Origin: Chondrus crispus
Lineage: Eukaryota > Rhodophyta > Florideophyceae > Gigartinales > Gigartinaceae
Assembly: GCF_000350225.1 (NCBI RefSeq)
Contig: NW_005178990.1
Span: forward strand, 1 to 64,000
Direction: 5' to 3'
DNA: 64,000 nt
Shown: positions 52,654 through 63,863 of the stretch, piece after piece
How the letters are laid out: the number at the start of each line of letters is the position of its first letter
Position numbering within the stretch: position 1 is the first letter of the stretch
Made by a program: the position numbers and the translations under genes
The notes under the pieces: generated by a model
Database searches by the model: none
Told to the model about the DNA's origin: nothing
What the model saw: the letters and a program-made list of their open reading frames with translations, nothing else

Positions 52654-53168
52654 CTCAATGTTGATAGCACATTGCGGATCTCATCCACTGGGAGAGTGGC
52701 GGCACTACGGCGTTGGTATCACGCTGCTCATGGATGTTTTGGGCTTAAGGTCAGCTCAAAGGATGAGTGCAACGTACTTATAGGGATTCGTGAATACATT
52801 TGGAGCTCGAATGTATCCTCAAGCGCTATAAACGTGAGCCGGTTGTGACCTAAATTGGGTTCTTACGACGAAACGGATGATGCTGCACCAATAAAACGTC
52901 ATTTCCGTTTTGTCCATGGGATGAACACGTAAAGCACAGCACAGGTGTACAGCAACTCGAGTTGGAAGCCAATGACCTGCAAAATATGTTTACAGAATTT
53001 CAGTGAGCCAATTAGCAGGTGTGATTCACGCATGTAATCCAGGCTGATATCAGACTGTCAACAGTCTTATATCAGCCTGGATTACATTCACATTCATGAA
53101 ATACGAGTCTGGTATGAGGTGGCTCCAATTGCACTCTCATCCGATGTCTTCCTCACTTCTAACAGCTA
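52654..53168. other. Non-coding upstream of transposase-like copy 2
   Basis: No gene. Contains the 54-bp inverted repeat at 53033-53086. Confidence 0.45.
53033..53086. repeat. Inverted repeat, 26-bp arms (one mismatch), 2-nt loop
   Basis: TGTAATCCAGGCTGATAT-c-AGACTGT faces ACAGTCT-t-ATATCAGCCTGGATTACA about 80 bp before ATG 53169. Confidence 0.92.
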
Positions 53169-56100
53169 ATGAAGAAAAGAAATCGGAAGCGACGGAACAT
53201 GTTCCAGCTCGGGAGTCGGGGAAGAAGGGGTCGCATTGCGTACGACGATCGGTGGGGAGAACATCATGAGGAGACATTTCATCTGGCAGATACATCCGCT
53301 CCCTCAACACACAGTGCTGATGGAACGACACAAAACTGTACGGGTGCCGAGAAAGGTTGCGATGAAATCCGAGGAGCGGGTGCAGCGGAAACAAAAGAAG
53401 AAGAAATGGCAGAGGCAGAGGATAGAGATCATAAAGATGTGTGTTTTGAGACTATAGAGGGGTTCAGAACCCCTATGGTCCACGAAATGCAGTTCGCAGA
53501 TGAAATTCCAGTCGCGGAGATGCATGAAACGAATGGGCAAGACATGGGTGGCATGGTAGATATGGTACTTGAACACGTGAGGGGTACGACAAATGAACTG
53601 GTGGTCGGGCTCAGTGCACAGGACGAGGAAGATGAAATGCATCATGATATAGGACTGCAGTTGGATGTTGCGGAGATCCGTCGTGGATGGAAGAAGCTTA
53701 GCGTGTGGCAAAATATAATGGCTGTTTTACTTGTGTCCGGGACCGTTCGGTACTCTAAGTCTGGTTATAACATCTTTCGGAGCTGTTTCAACCACCTTCT
53801 AAAGAAATACGAGCCAGGGGGGAAATTGGTTCCTGACTACTCTACGGTTTATCGGACTCTGTCCCCTTTGCTTAGAGAGTGGGGTTTTGTGATGAGCATG
53901 GAATGCAAGGCGATTTTAGATACTTCGAAATCGGGCTCCAGACAGACTCTTCAGTCACTGCAGGGAGTTGGGCCAGTTTCAAGCCGTTTCAAAGTCATAT
54001 TGCCATCATCTTGGTCTTTGATGGACTTGGCGTGCCGCGAGACATGGAATGTACTGAAAGGCGCTGCGAAAGACTCCATCTCTCCTAGCTCGGGAGCTCT
54101 GTTCTCCACTATCGAAAGCGTTCCCATGGTTCGAAATAGAGATCTCATTCTGGACATCGCTCGTAACGTCCTTCCCAGCACCGGCGACGAAACGGCGCCC
54201 TCCTGCCCATTGCTCACTGCGTACAGGGGAGATGGAGGAGTGGTCACCTTGCACTTGCGGAAGGAACCGCCATTTCCGCATGAAGTATTGTGCACTCTGG
54301 ATATGTGTAGCGGAGCAGATCCAAGATGTTTCAAATTGACGTTCAGGGTTGTCACAACCTCTCTCGTAGTGTCATGGAGAGACGGACCACCCCTGACCGA
54401 AGTGTCGAGGTCGGAGTTACGTTACGGAACATGGAAGGGATTTCGGCGGCCAACAACGGACCTGTGGCGCGCTGGTGACATTAGCACAGTTCTACATATC
54501 AGTGCTGAGCTGGATTATGTCATGGTACTATTTCAGCATCACAACAGATCAACACAGGGAGGGCAGCAAATTGAGCTTGTGTGCATACCCTTCGCTTGCG
54601 AGGTTGGAGACGATGGAGCTGATCATCCTTTACGTATCTCATTTCATACAGCTTTGAAGGTTTCCGTGGTGGACGTCATGGTGGCCGGCAACCAGCCATC
54701 TCTTTCATTTCAACACTCCCGACCCCCAATATCACCGTCATATGGTAAGCTTAAAGACGGAAGGAAATACTTTGTTGACCATATCCTACTATATTCAGAT
54801 GGATTTTCCCCGTTCCGATTTAAAGCGGGTTCAGCGGGGGGTGTCTATTGTCTCTCCCTAAACTATCCTCCGGAATGTAGAAGTAGTAGAGAGCGAGTAC
54901 GTATTCTTGCCCTGACTGAACCTGGAGTGTCAACGAAGGAAGGTCTGAAGCAAGTAGTAGCAGACCTCGTCAAATCATCAACAGAGGGTATACCTGCCAG
55001 AACTGCCGATGGGGAGGATTTGCTGCTGTTTACCGATGTGGTTGGTTTCGTGAGCGACTACCACGAGGTTGGGCATGTCCTGGATGTGGTGGGAGTGAAT
55101 GGCACAGCACCATGCAACCTCTGCTCGTTCATGCGATTTAAAGGGCCTAAAGGACTCGCATCGCGATATGCATACACCACGGATATTCACAGCGCAGACG
55201 CATGTTTCGCGAGAAATGCAGAAAGAACGAAGGCCTTACGAGCCTCTGGTATCTCGGATGTAGAGCTGAACGCATTGGGCCTGAACGGAAATGACGATGC
55301 AGCAAGGAAAGCAAGTCCTTTTGTTTCTTTTTCTCAGGATTTGAAGAACGCGTTGAAAAAACCACGATACCGCTGACCGAACACAACGTCCCAGTCGCAA
55401 ACCCTAGGTTTGACCCGTATCGCTCAATGCTTGTTGCCCCCGACCATCTCCTGGCTGGTAACGCAATTAATATTTTAACCCTTGCCTTTAAGTCCCTTCC
55501 TACCGCGACTAGAAGAAAGCAGGTAGACGGGTTAATCTGTTCCTTGTTGCGAACAAACCGCCTGGTAACTGAGACACGCATCTACAATTTCAGTACAAAT
55601 AGTATGTACACGGCAAGCATATCGGCAACGTTTTCGATATTATTGATTGCTTCTCCTGTATTCAAAGAGATTGTTGATACCCTATCCTGCCCTCAAGAAA
55701 TATCTAATGTATCCAAACAAGCACTGTGTTCAATTGTACAGAACCTCAGTTTGTTTAGCAAACTTGTCAGCAAGACATACTGGTATCCTAAGCTGCATGT
55801 GGATGGATTGGAGCAGGTGAAAAGGTACAATCGTGAAGATGGCACGGCGCATATGGCAGACTTGGAACGCCATTGCAAGATGTACATACGAAACTGCAAT
55901 GACCTTTGTCGAAGCAGTACTATGGCGGGGAAAGAGCTGGACAAGCCGAATATCCATCGGCTTCTAGAGCTTGATATGCATTCTATCCCTGCAATGGGTC
56001 ACGTGCAGCACTTCGCCGAACTTGTTTTCGAATGCGCTCACCAGCCCCTTAAGCAGGCCATGGCAGATTCCAACGGTCATGACGCCCATATACAGGGAAT

Positions 56101-56957
56101 GGATCACATTATTAATAACGATTGGAAAAACCGGCTTTCATCCGCTCTTTATTCTGTAGACGGCAGTTGTGAAATGGAAGGCAAGGCAATCTCTTCAGTG
56201 GTCAATCTCATTTGCGGACGAAGAAGAGACGTACATAACTATGTAACGAAAACGAACGGTGAGGCAGAGAAGGCTTTGAGTATTATAAAAATGGGTTGTT
56301 GAGGCACGTACTCGGAGCTCCATCTACTACTAATAACAACAACCCGAGAAGGGCGGAATGGGTCCTAAGTGAACGTACGGTAGATGCTGAAGGTTCATTC
56401 CATGCGACCATGACTTGTATTGCTGCCGACTTCATTGTAGAAGCGGGTCCCAATGACCCCAAATTCTTCGAAAAGGCATGTCGAATGAAAAATCCCTGTA
56501 CGGACTTGGAGTTGTTACATCGCATTCAAGACCGCACGACATGCTCTCGAAAGGCTCTGCGGTTCAAGCACTCGTGTTCGATGACGAACCGCAAATTGTA
56601 CCTACACCTGCGGAAGATGAAAGAATTGTTTACATTGATGAGCTGCACGTAGCTTACTTTGCAATCGAAACATTTATGAAAATGCAGGATGCATATCAAG
56701 AGACACCTTTCGCTGTTGTCAAGAAATGCCAGTTCACTTCCGGATTTATTTATGTTGACGTCCACAAGCCATTTCAATTCTTGAAGCTCACGGACTCTGT
56801 CAGAAGAGTTGGACTAGTTCACGCCTGTCACAGTGACCGTACCACACAATGTCTTAAACCCGAAGAGAATAATTTGAGTTGCACTGCCTCGATCATGGAG
56901 GGGAATATTTTCTACTGCTTATCCAGGCACGACGGTTACCCTCCTCGAATGGCTTAG
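53169..56957 (+). pseudogene. Second member of the large transposase-like family, frameshifted
   Basis: ATG 53169 gives a basic start (MKKRNRKRRNMF), then GTVRYSKSGYNIFRSC, ILLYSDGFSPF, FTDVVGFVSDYHE and PCNLCSF, matching the intact gene at 3180 block by block. The frame ends at TGA 55374 after an indel in an A-run near 55355. The next frame (to 56302) carries APDHLLAG and GHVQHFAELVFECAHQPLKQ. Two further frames hold the linker and the C-terminus, which ends GYPPRMA like its relative. At least three frame breaks make it inactive. Shared motifs between the two copies define the conserved core of the family. Confidence 0.7.
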
Positions 56958-56990
56958 TTCTCCGCATGTGTTCCCTGACTTATCGCTGCG

Positions 56991-57383
56991 TTGAAAATCG
57001 GAGCGGCCGTAGTTCCGGATGAGCAAGGAGTCGCCAGTGATGACCATCGCGAGATTGCAAAGCGACTAGTCGAAGCGCAGGCGCTTGAGAGACTGGAGAG
57101 CGTTATCGAAGAGGAAGAAGCAGAACCGGCGGACAACGCTAATCCCCAATTACCCGAAGGCAATGAAGTCGCCCGGAGATTGGGGGGTGGAACACAATCA
57201 AAAGCTGCTCGGAACAGAAGAAAAAAAGCGGAGAAGGAAGCTGAGTCGCAGCGCCGTGTTGAGGCGGAGCAGGCCAGCATCGCTACATGCGCACCGAAGA
57301 TGCGTACAACGCACACACCAGTAATTCGCACAACCACGCTTGCACGCAGCAGCCCGACTTCCTTAACACCGAGCTCGGTTTAG
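56991..57383 (+). CDS. Hypothetical coiled-coil protein fragment
   Basis: About 130 codons with no ATG at the start. Glu/Ala/Lys-rich helix (EIAKRLVEAQALERLESVIE; ARNRRKKAEKEAESQRRVEA) then a Thr/Ser-rich end. No family recognised. It follows the transposase-like copy directly and could be the tail of a host gene or of the element. Confidence 0.3.
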   Translation: MKIGAAVVPDEQGVASDDHREIAKRLVEAQALERLESVIEEEEAEPADNANPQLPEGNEVARRLGGGTQSKAARNRRKKAEKEAESQRRVEAEQASIATCAPKMRTTHTPVIRTTTLARSSPTSLTPSSV

Positions 57384-57842
57384 CTCTTCAGCGCGACGAG
57401 CCGCAAGCGATAGGGAGTTTTCCAAGGAGCCACTTGTGATCATTCGCGCGCCGCACGGCCCGTGCGACGTGCGGCACGGGCAGACGACGAGGGCCCAATT
57501 AAAAATAGATGAATGAAGTCATTGTAGAGACAGCCAATTAAAACACGTAGCACACATAAGTTCCACTCTCCGATGTCGTTCGACATTTCCGATCTCCCGA
57601 CACAATATCGCACTACCGCTCGTAACCTGCACCCAGCTGCAACATTATCTGGCCTCCATGACTCCCACTCACCGCGCCTCCCACGGCTGAATTCTACATC
57701 TGAGCGGGAGAGGAAATCCTCTCGATCGTTTCATGCAGGATGGCGACCAACAAACCCCACACAGGCTCGCTCACGGCTCGGAGCTTGGCAGCAATTACTC
57801 ACCATGTATCGAATGTGTTTTCTTCTTCTCGGTTTCTTCACG

Positions 57843-59376
57843 CTATACTACTTCATATTTGCCAAACATCACTACCACGACAGCGAGATGCGTGCTATTC
57901 ACGCCGATGTCGAAAAGCTGCTCCGTGAAACCAGCAATTCCATCCTCAGTGATAACCTCGTAGAAGCGGTACTTCCTGACAGGTTTAACGAGACACTCAA
58001 TCATAATCTCAGTACGCACAGATTTCAAACTAACACGCTCTTCTCCAGAGTTGTCTTCAGAATCCGTCCCATCGTTTCCAACCTTCATTGATCTGTACAC
58101 ATCCCAGTCCGCATCGTCCACCCCAAACGTGTCCTCCTCCACATTTTTCTTCCCACGCCCTCTCCCTCGTCCCCTCCCCTGGCCCCTCCTTCTTCCCTTC
58201 CCACTTCCTCTCTCGCGCCCCTTTGAGTTCCCTCGCCCTGGGTCTTCGTCGAAACCTGCATTGCTTCCTGCTTGTTGTGCCAACAACCTCATTCGTTCCT
58301 TTGCAGCCTGCCACCGCCGATCCCACCTCGCTTCGCGCGCGGCGTCCTTTCGATTTAAACGCTCAGCTAGCTCATCTGGCTCCGTTCGCAGTTCGGTCAG
58401 ATACTCTTGTGGCCTCTCCATGCGCATCTTCTCTATATCCTCAGCCTTCCTCTACGCTTCCGCCGCGAGCTTGACCCTTTTCCCCCGTAACCGTGCTTCC
58501 GTAGCCCCGCAAAGCGCGCGCTCGTGCCGCTTTTGCTTGAGTTACGGCGCGCTCAGCTCTGACATCGACAGAAGCTCGTCTGCTCGTACGCGCTTCTACC
58601 ACGCCACCTCCGCTGCCCTTGCCTTTCCCGCGCTCAATTTGGCACGTTCGTCATCCACGAGCAGCTGCCGCTTGTCGATCTCTTGGTTCAGCGCTGTCGA
58701 CGATTCCCACTGTCCGACGCACATGGAAATGTAGTACTTGTCCTCATCTATATCCCTCATATCTTCAATACACAACCTCCTCCAGTGTATACGATGTATC
58801 CACTGGCTCTGCCTCTGTCCCCGACACATCCTTATCCCTTCCGCCGGCTCTTGACATCTTCCACCGTGTCCACTGGCTCTGCCTCTGTCCCCGACACATC
58901 CTTATCCCTTCCGCCGGCTCTTGAATTCTTTTTATCCTGCATTAACTTATTCAACCTCCTCCTATTATCAATTCTCGCCTCCTCCTCCGCGCTCGTCGCC
59001 GTCTTATCACTCGCCTCCCCAGTTTCCACCTTGACTGTCTTTGACACTTCGTCAAAGTTATCTGGTTCCTCTCTAATTTTGTTCCACTCGGCATCATAGC
59101 ATGGCGCATGCGGGCGACATACGGTGGGGTTTGTAAGATTGGCATGGAGGAGCCTGAGAAGGCGGCCACAATGTGGACGACACGAGATCGAAGATGAAGT
59201 CTTGCGAGTTGAGATGAGAGGGCGGGGCGCGGGGCGCGGTAGGCAGAGGGGACGGTGAAGGGGGGCGGAGGAGGGTCGATCAGATACACATCAGGGGGTG
59301 GGCGGATGACTTCTTTTTGCTCGACCATGGCGGGGGATGTGCGTGGTATTTGGGGTAAGTCGGCAGGGTTGCGCAC
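57843..59376 (-). pseudogene. ARP5: Actin-related protein 5 (INO80 subunit) pseudogene
   Basis: The minus-strand frame has the ARP5 insert region: ERPQEYLTELRTEPDELAER, ERMRLLAQQAG, a Gly/Arg/Lys-rich stretch and EEDTFGVDDADWDVYRSM, a signature of ARP5 (DTFGxxDxDWDVY). Upstream parts (RRRLNKLMQDKK; PPPDVYLIDPPPPPFTVPSA) fit its N-terminal half but lie in shifted frames. In-frame stops occur at complement 58452-58454 (TAG), 58542-58544 (TAA) and 58596-58598 (TAG), each one C-to-T from Gln. ARP5 works in nucleosome sliding with INO80; this copy cannot. Confidence 0.7.
58799..58924. repeat. 56-bp direct repeat at 70-bp spacing in the ARP5 pseudogene
   Basis: TCCACTGGCTCTGCCTCTGT...GGCTCTTGA at 58799-58854 recurs unchanged at 58869-58924. 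Confidence 0.92.
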
Positions 59377-59491
59377 GACTTCGGAATCTGGTTGCGGAGA
59401 GAAAGGACGGGACGAAGCCCCGTTTGTCCTTTGGTGACTTCGGGAAACAAAACTTGGGGGTCTTGCCTGCCACGTGTAAAAAAAGACGAGC

Positions 59492-60945
59492 GTGCTTTTT
59501 CATGACGAATTCATAGTGACAGGAAGCCTTTCCCAAGGCTCAGACTACTGTACTGAAATGCAGTCTCTGGTACCTGGGATACTAATTGAGGTCCTCTGGG
59601 ACATCGAATTAACCAAAGGGGAAGGACGAAGGCGAGGTGAGAGAACGCTTGCATCCGTCTGGTGGCGGGCAGAGTTAGTAACTAAGGAAGTGGTCGAGGG
59701 AAGAGTGAAAGGGAAACTGAAATACGTGGCAAGGGAGGGGTTTGATGAACAAAAAGCGATGGTGTGGATACTTCCTGATTATATTCGCTTGGTGGAAGAT
59801 GACGCCACTCAGTTGCGGTGGCGTTATTATGAGTGCTCAGGACAGGTGAGCTATGAAACAGAGGGAGAAATTTTTATTCGCCAGAGCGAAAATGGAGTTG
59901 GTGATGGGGAGGCGGTACAAAATTTGCGAATGTATAGCGTGGAGGGGAAAGTGGCTACGCTTTATCTCGAGTTGAAGAAATCGAGCGCATGGTTGTTGGC
60001 CAGTTTCAATTCTTTTCTCGGATCGGGTCTGGATCAACGGCAGAACGGCAATGTGCACGTCTCCTAAATACTTTGAGACAGAAAACATTGGTACTCATCC
60101 AGAAGCCGGTACCAAACTTCAAACCGCGACAAGGGGATACGGAGCAGGACACACACTACGAAGAGAGCTCTACCGGAAGCATTCGTTCAGTGGTAGACTG
60201 CACCTTGGAAGAGTATGAGAACTTGGCCCGCGCTGTTCATTCGTTGTCCGATTCTGCCCAGTTCAAGCCCTCGTTCCAGGAAACCCAGTCTCTCGCAGCG
60301 TGCACCGAGCTCGCAGAGATAATTTTCTCATCATGCAAAGATTTGTGCACAGTTATTGGCATAAACTCTGTCGCGGACATGAGAAATATTGTGCGACGGA
60401 GAAAAGGAGGAGGAAAAGAAGGAACCGTGCATGAAGCAATTCGCATTATGGGGCTGTATGTCGCAGATGAGACCGATGAGAATTCGGCGGCGGCACTGCT
60501 GGTGGGAACATGTATGCCATACGTTCGTCGCAAGGCGACGGTCGATGCCCTTGTCCGAAAGAGCCGAGATTTCGATTTTCGAAGTATGTCGTACACTCAC
60601 CCTCTCTCATGTTCATCACTTCAAGCAGTTGACCTTGTAAGCAAGGTTTTCGCGGCAAGGCTTTCAGCCACACCGGGCGAGGTGTCGGAGGACGAGGCTG
60701 TAAAGACTGTTTTCTCGGAGTTGAAAACGTTCTCTTTCCGGTGGCGTCCGATGGTTCCCCCGAACAGTCGATTCTGGAGTACAGCTACATCCGTTTCTGA
60801 ACACGTTTGCGGGTCTCTCGAAGTTGAGCTCCCCTACTTCATTATTAGAGGCTTTCAGGCCGTGTCCGAAGTCAGCTGTTTGGTTACAGATGAGTACTTG
60901 ACGCACGTATTTTGTACAAAGGGTCAACCACACATGAGCACCTAG
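59492..60945 (+). pseudogene. Unrecognised gene, split by a frameshift near 59960
   Basis: The first frame starts at ATG 59492 and runs to 60067: PGILIEVLWDIELTKGEGRR, ASVWWRAELVTKE, AMVWILPDYIRLVEDD (a small beta-rich, Tudor/SH3-like impression only). The second frame (about 59960-60945) continues with VEEIERMVVGQFQFFSRIGS, ELAEIIFSSCKDLCTVIGIN and IIRGFQAVSEVSCLVTDEYL, a helical region of about 320 codons. The overlap indicates one gene broken by an indel. No known family; it ends 15 bp before a long inverted repeat. Confidence 0.45.
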
Positions 60946-60959
60946 TCACGTATGGCGCT

Positions 60960-61024
60960 ATATCTAAGCCGCGCCTCAGAAAGCGCGCCACCTAGGTGCG
61001 CTTTCTGAGGCACGGCTTAGATAT
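60960..61024. repeat. Inverted repeat, ~27-bp arms (one mismatch), 12-nt centre
   Basis: ATATCTAAGCCGCGCCTCAG... faces ...CTGAGGCACGGCTTAGATAT around GCCACCTAGGTG. The right arm is coding sequence of the SHMT fragment; the left arm is its fold-back copy. Confidence 0.9.
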
Positions 61025-61175
61025 TGGCCTGGAGATTCAGAAGGTCACCGGGAAGAAGCTCGTCGACTTTGAGCCGGCGCTCGAAGGGAACCAGGAGCTG
61101 GAACAGCTGAGAGAGGAGGTCGAAGAGTTTGCGTCCAAGTTTAGTATGCCGGGCGTTGATCCCGAGGCCGCGTAG
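61002..61175 (+). pseudogene. SHMT: Serine hydroxymethyltransferase, C-terminal fragment
   Basis: Frame FLRHGLDIGLEIQKVTGKKL then VDFEPALEGNQELEQLREEV, EEFASKFSMPG, ending at TAG 61173. This is the last two helices and the F-x-MPG end of eukaryotic SHMT, the PLP enzyme that makes glycine and methylene-THF from serine. Only about 57 codons remain. The upstream gene is missing and replaced by the hairpin. Confidence 0.7.
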
Positions 61176-61537
61176 AGCGGGGGTGGTGTGCAGTTTTTAA
61201 AGTTGCCACTCGTTGCTCGCCCTGGCTCGAGTTGGATTCAGTTTTGGTGGTAAATGTGTGAATTTGCTCCGCGGCTATTGAGCTTAAGCTGTTTTTCGTC
61301 GTGGCTAGTACTGCACGGTAGGGGGTTTGTACCAACAAGCCAATGTTTGATTCTGAGCGGGAGGTCGCGCAGGTGTGTAGGGACGAGTTCGTTGGTCTCT
61401 CTACAAACTTGGGTGGAGGCGAGACTCTTGTAGTAACGTAGACTTAGTACGAGGCCACACTCAAAACATGCAACCTGAGGGTTGGAATCGCCTCGAGCCC
61501 GCTGTCGAAATGAAACGATTTATTTAGAGACGCCTCG
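61176..61537. other. Non-coding, likely SHMT 3' flank
   Basis: No frame or repeat of note. Confidence 0.4.
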
Positions 61538-61609
61538 GTGTCCCAAGTACTAAGCCCATTTGGACTATTACTGTTGTGGCAAGGGAGTACGTCTACATGC
61601 TACAATTCA

Positions 61610-61729
61610 ATCACTGTGAACACGCTGTCATTGGTTTTCAAAGCCAAAGAGTGGTTGCTGGGCACTAAGAATTTTATTATTATGATTGATCACATGGCAG
61701 TGGAGATACTGTATCACGTAAGATAAGTT
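61610..61729 (+). pseudogene. Possible retroelement RNase H scrap
   Basis: NTLSLVFKAKEWLLGTKNFI then IMIDHMAVEIL recalls the L-A-I-V-F-A-x-K...T-D-H block of gypsy RNase H. Short and isolated, so tentative. Confidence 0.25.
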
Positions 61730-61766
61730 GCCTCGCACGACAGCACAAACAAAGTTATGGATGAGC

Positions 61767-62627
61767 ACACCAACAAGACGAGCACGACGGCCTGTGCGTC
61801 CGTCTGAAAGATGCCTTGCGCCAAGCCAATTCACTCAAGACACTGCCCGCAATTACGCACGCTCCGCGAACCATTCTCAACCGCGAGCTTCGCGCCGCCG
61901 CCATCCTCAGCATCCCCAAATGCATCTTCCTCATAATATTTCTGGCCCTCCTCCTGGAGTATGGCGGCCATCGCTACGCCCATCTCTCCGTCAATCCCTT
62001 CTGCAAAATCCCCCCTTCTCACACCCCCGCCGCGAGGCCCCCTGTCACTGTGCTACTACACATCTCCGATCTGCACGTCAACGACATAGACGACGGCTCC
62101 GCCAAGCGCAACTTGCGCCGCTTCCAGAACGACATCCTCCCGCGCTGGGCGCCTTTAGCCAGCGCCGTGCTCGTCTCTGGCGATCTCGTCAACGCCGTCG
62201 CCTCGCGTCGTTATCCATTCGGTGGCCGCAGCGCGCAGCTCGCCACCGAATGGGGATGGCTGAAGGAGTACGCCGCCCAGGTGAACAAGTCCGTGCCCTG
62301 GCTGACCGTCCACGGGAATCACGACACGTTTGGTACCTCTGTGCAGCAAAACCCGTACGTGGATACATGCGCTGCCACGAACGAACCAGTCCAGATGACT
62401 AGGTTCAGGGGGAACCGCGAGGCTGCTGATGTGTTTGCGCTTGATTGCACGCTAGAGAAACCGCTTCACCGCCCGCTCAACTTTTTCGGTGATGGGCGAC
62501 GCGCGGCCGCGGCCCTGAATGAAGCGCTCTCTGAGGTGAATTCGAATGGGGATGCGGGGATGGCTCTGGGGGTTGGGCACTTCCCAACGGCGGTAATGGC
62601 GGGAGGGAGAGGTGTCAACCTGAGCAG
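61767..62627 (+). pseudogene. TMEM62-like metallophosphoesterase, truncated
   Basis: Open after a TGA near 61764, with no in-frame ATG before the domain (TTG 61816 is the first start-like codon). One transmembrane segment (PKCIFLIIFLALLLEYGG) precedes a calcineurin-like domain with ISDLHVND (D-x-H), VSGDLVNA (G-D), a YPFGGRSAQLATEWGWLKEY block and VHGNHDTFG (G-N-H-D); GVGHFP supplies the next His. This order matches the TMEM62 family of membrane phosphoesterases. The frame then fuses with unrelated sequence from about 62625, where the C-terminal membrane part should follow. Confidence 0.7.
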
Positions 62628-62748
62628 CAATTCAAGAATAGATGCGTAGTTCTTCATGACTTTGCCTTCTCTGACAGATGTATCAAACTGGGTCTTGGTG
62701 CGGTCATGCAAGGCTGCATAGAAGTCGCGCTCTTCTGGAGAGGGTATC
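62625..62748 (-). pseudogene. SNF2-family (Rad5/Rad16-like) helicase scrap
   Basis: The minus strand reads SLIPSPEERDFYAALHDRTK then TQFDTSVREGKVMKNYASIL and ELLLR. This is the linker just before the LRQxCDHP helicase motif in Rad5/Rad16/HLTF-type proteins. About 41 codons, wedged between the TMEM62-like and GST-like fragments on the opposite strand. Confidence 0.6.
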
Positions 62749-63667
62749 AAGCTACTCGAGCGCGTCTTCACCGGCTCGTGGCTCGGCGCCCTGCGAGGCG
62801 CCATGTCTAGCCCCGGGAGAGGCCTGGAACCGGTCAACCACACCCTCGATCTCATCGAGACCTGCCTCGGCGACTTTGAGGGCTCCTTCTTTTACCCGGG
62901 CCCAGAGCCCTCGTTCGTCGACATCTCTGTAAGTCCTCATCACCTTTGTCCTCGCTTTTTTTGCTTCTCCAAACAATGCCCGCCTGATCCTAACACCCCT
63001 TCCTCCCCAGCCACGATCTTCTTCGCGCGCGCGCTCCTCTCTCAAGTTCTGGCGCAACCTGGAGCTAGCCGACGGCCGCCCGAACCTACGCCGCTGGTTT
63101 GCCGCGCGGGACGCCTGGGAGCTCGCCACGTACCTGCAGAGCGACGACTGAACCCACATCGGCGCCCTGCCGCCGCAGATCGGTCCGGTTTCCTTCCTGC
63201 GCACGCGAAGCCCGGTGTCGCTGGCCGTCGAGACGGCCCGCAGCAAGCACGTGCTCAACGATGGCCATGAGGGCGCCCAACACCGTAAGCAGGCCGCCAA
63301 CGCCATCTGCCGCAACCACGCCGCTGTCACGAAGGACGCCATGCGCGGCGTCAAGGGATGCCCGGACGAGTTTCATAGCGTCACGGACTTTGCTTTCAGG
63401 GTGCTTAGCGAGGTCGTGTTGGACCCGTCTAAGCTGGAGGAGGCGGAGATCCGGGTTAGGGAGACTGTTAAGACCGAAGAATGGGTCATGCTTGGACATG
63501 CTCTTCGGTTTGAACGAGTGAGATGCTGCTCGGAAAAAGTTGGGGGATACATGGTGGTGCAATTCGTTCATTCATTGGGTGACTATGGAGGTAGGATAAA
63601 CTATATCGGTTCCGCCCTGTTCACTCTTGCCGACATGAGCAGCCGAAATGATTTTTTCGAATGCTGA
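62749..63667 (+). pseudogene. Glutathione S-transferase-like protein, 5' truncated, in-frame TGA
   Basis: Exon 1 is open from about 62749 to 62928 (LERVFTGSWLGALR, TCLGDFEGSFFYPGPEPSFV then DIS). Intron 62929-63010. Exon 2 from 63011 continues with FWRNLELADGRPNLRRWFAA, an in-frame TGA at 63149-63151 (TGG to TGA would fit, since related GSTs have an aromatic before THxxxLPPQ), THIGALPPQIG, and a 160-residue C-terminal extension to 63667. The arrangement is a GST C-terminal domain followed by the D-x-x-T-H-x-x-x-L-P-P-Q tail of algal GST-like proteins. The thioredoxin-fold half is absent. Confidence 0.6.
62929..63010 (+). other. Intron of GST-like gene (82 nt)
   Basis: GTAAGT at 62929, pyrimidine-rich end and CCCAG at 63006-63010. 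Removal keeps the frame. Confidence 0.7.
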
Positions 63668-63863
63668 TCGCACCCCTCATGCGATTTTCCCGAGTGATGT
63701 CCTCCACTAGAACGAGCTCCGACTTTTTCACCTGCTCTAATACTGCAGCTTCTGATAGTGAAGGCGTGCGATTGTTGGCATGCAGCTTAGCGCGTACTGC
63801 TGAACCCGTCTTGACACTGGTCGTGCAAATCCGAACTTTACGTAACCTATCAGGGCAGAAATG

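Noticed and set aside
57573..58091. 172-codon plus-strand frame with a hydrophobic stretch
   Set aside because: Overlaps the minus-strand ARP5 coding remnant, which has real family motifs.
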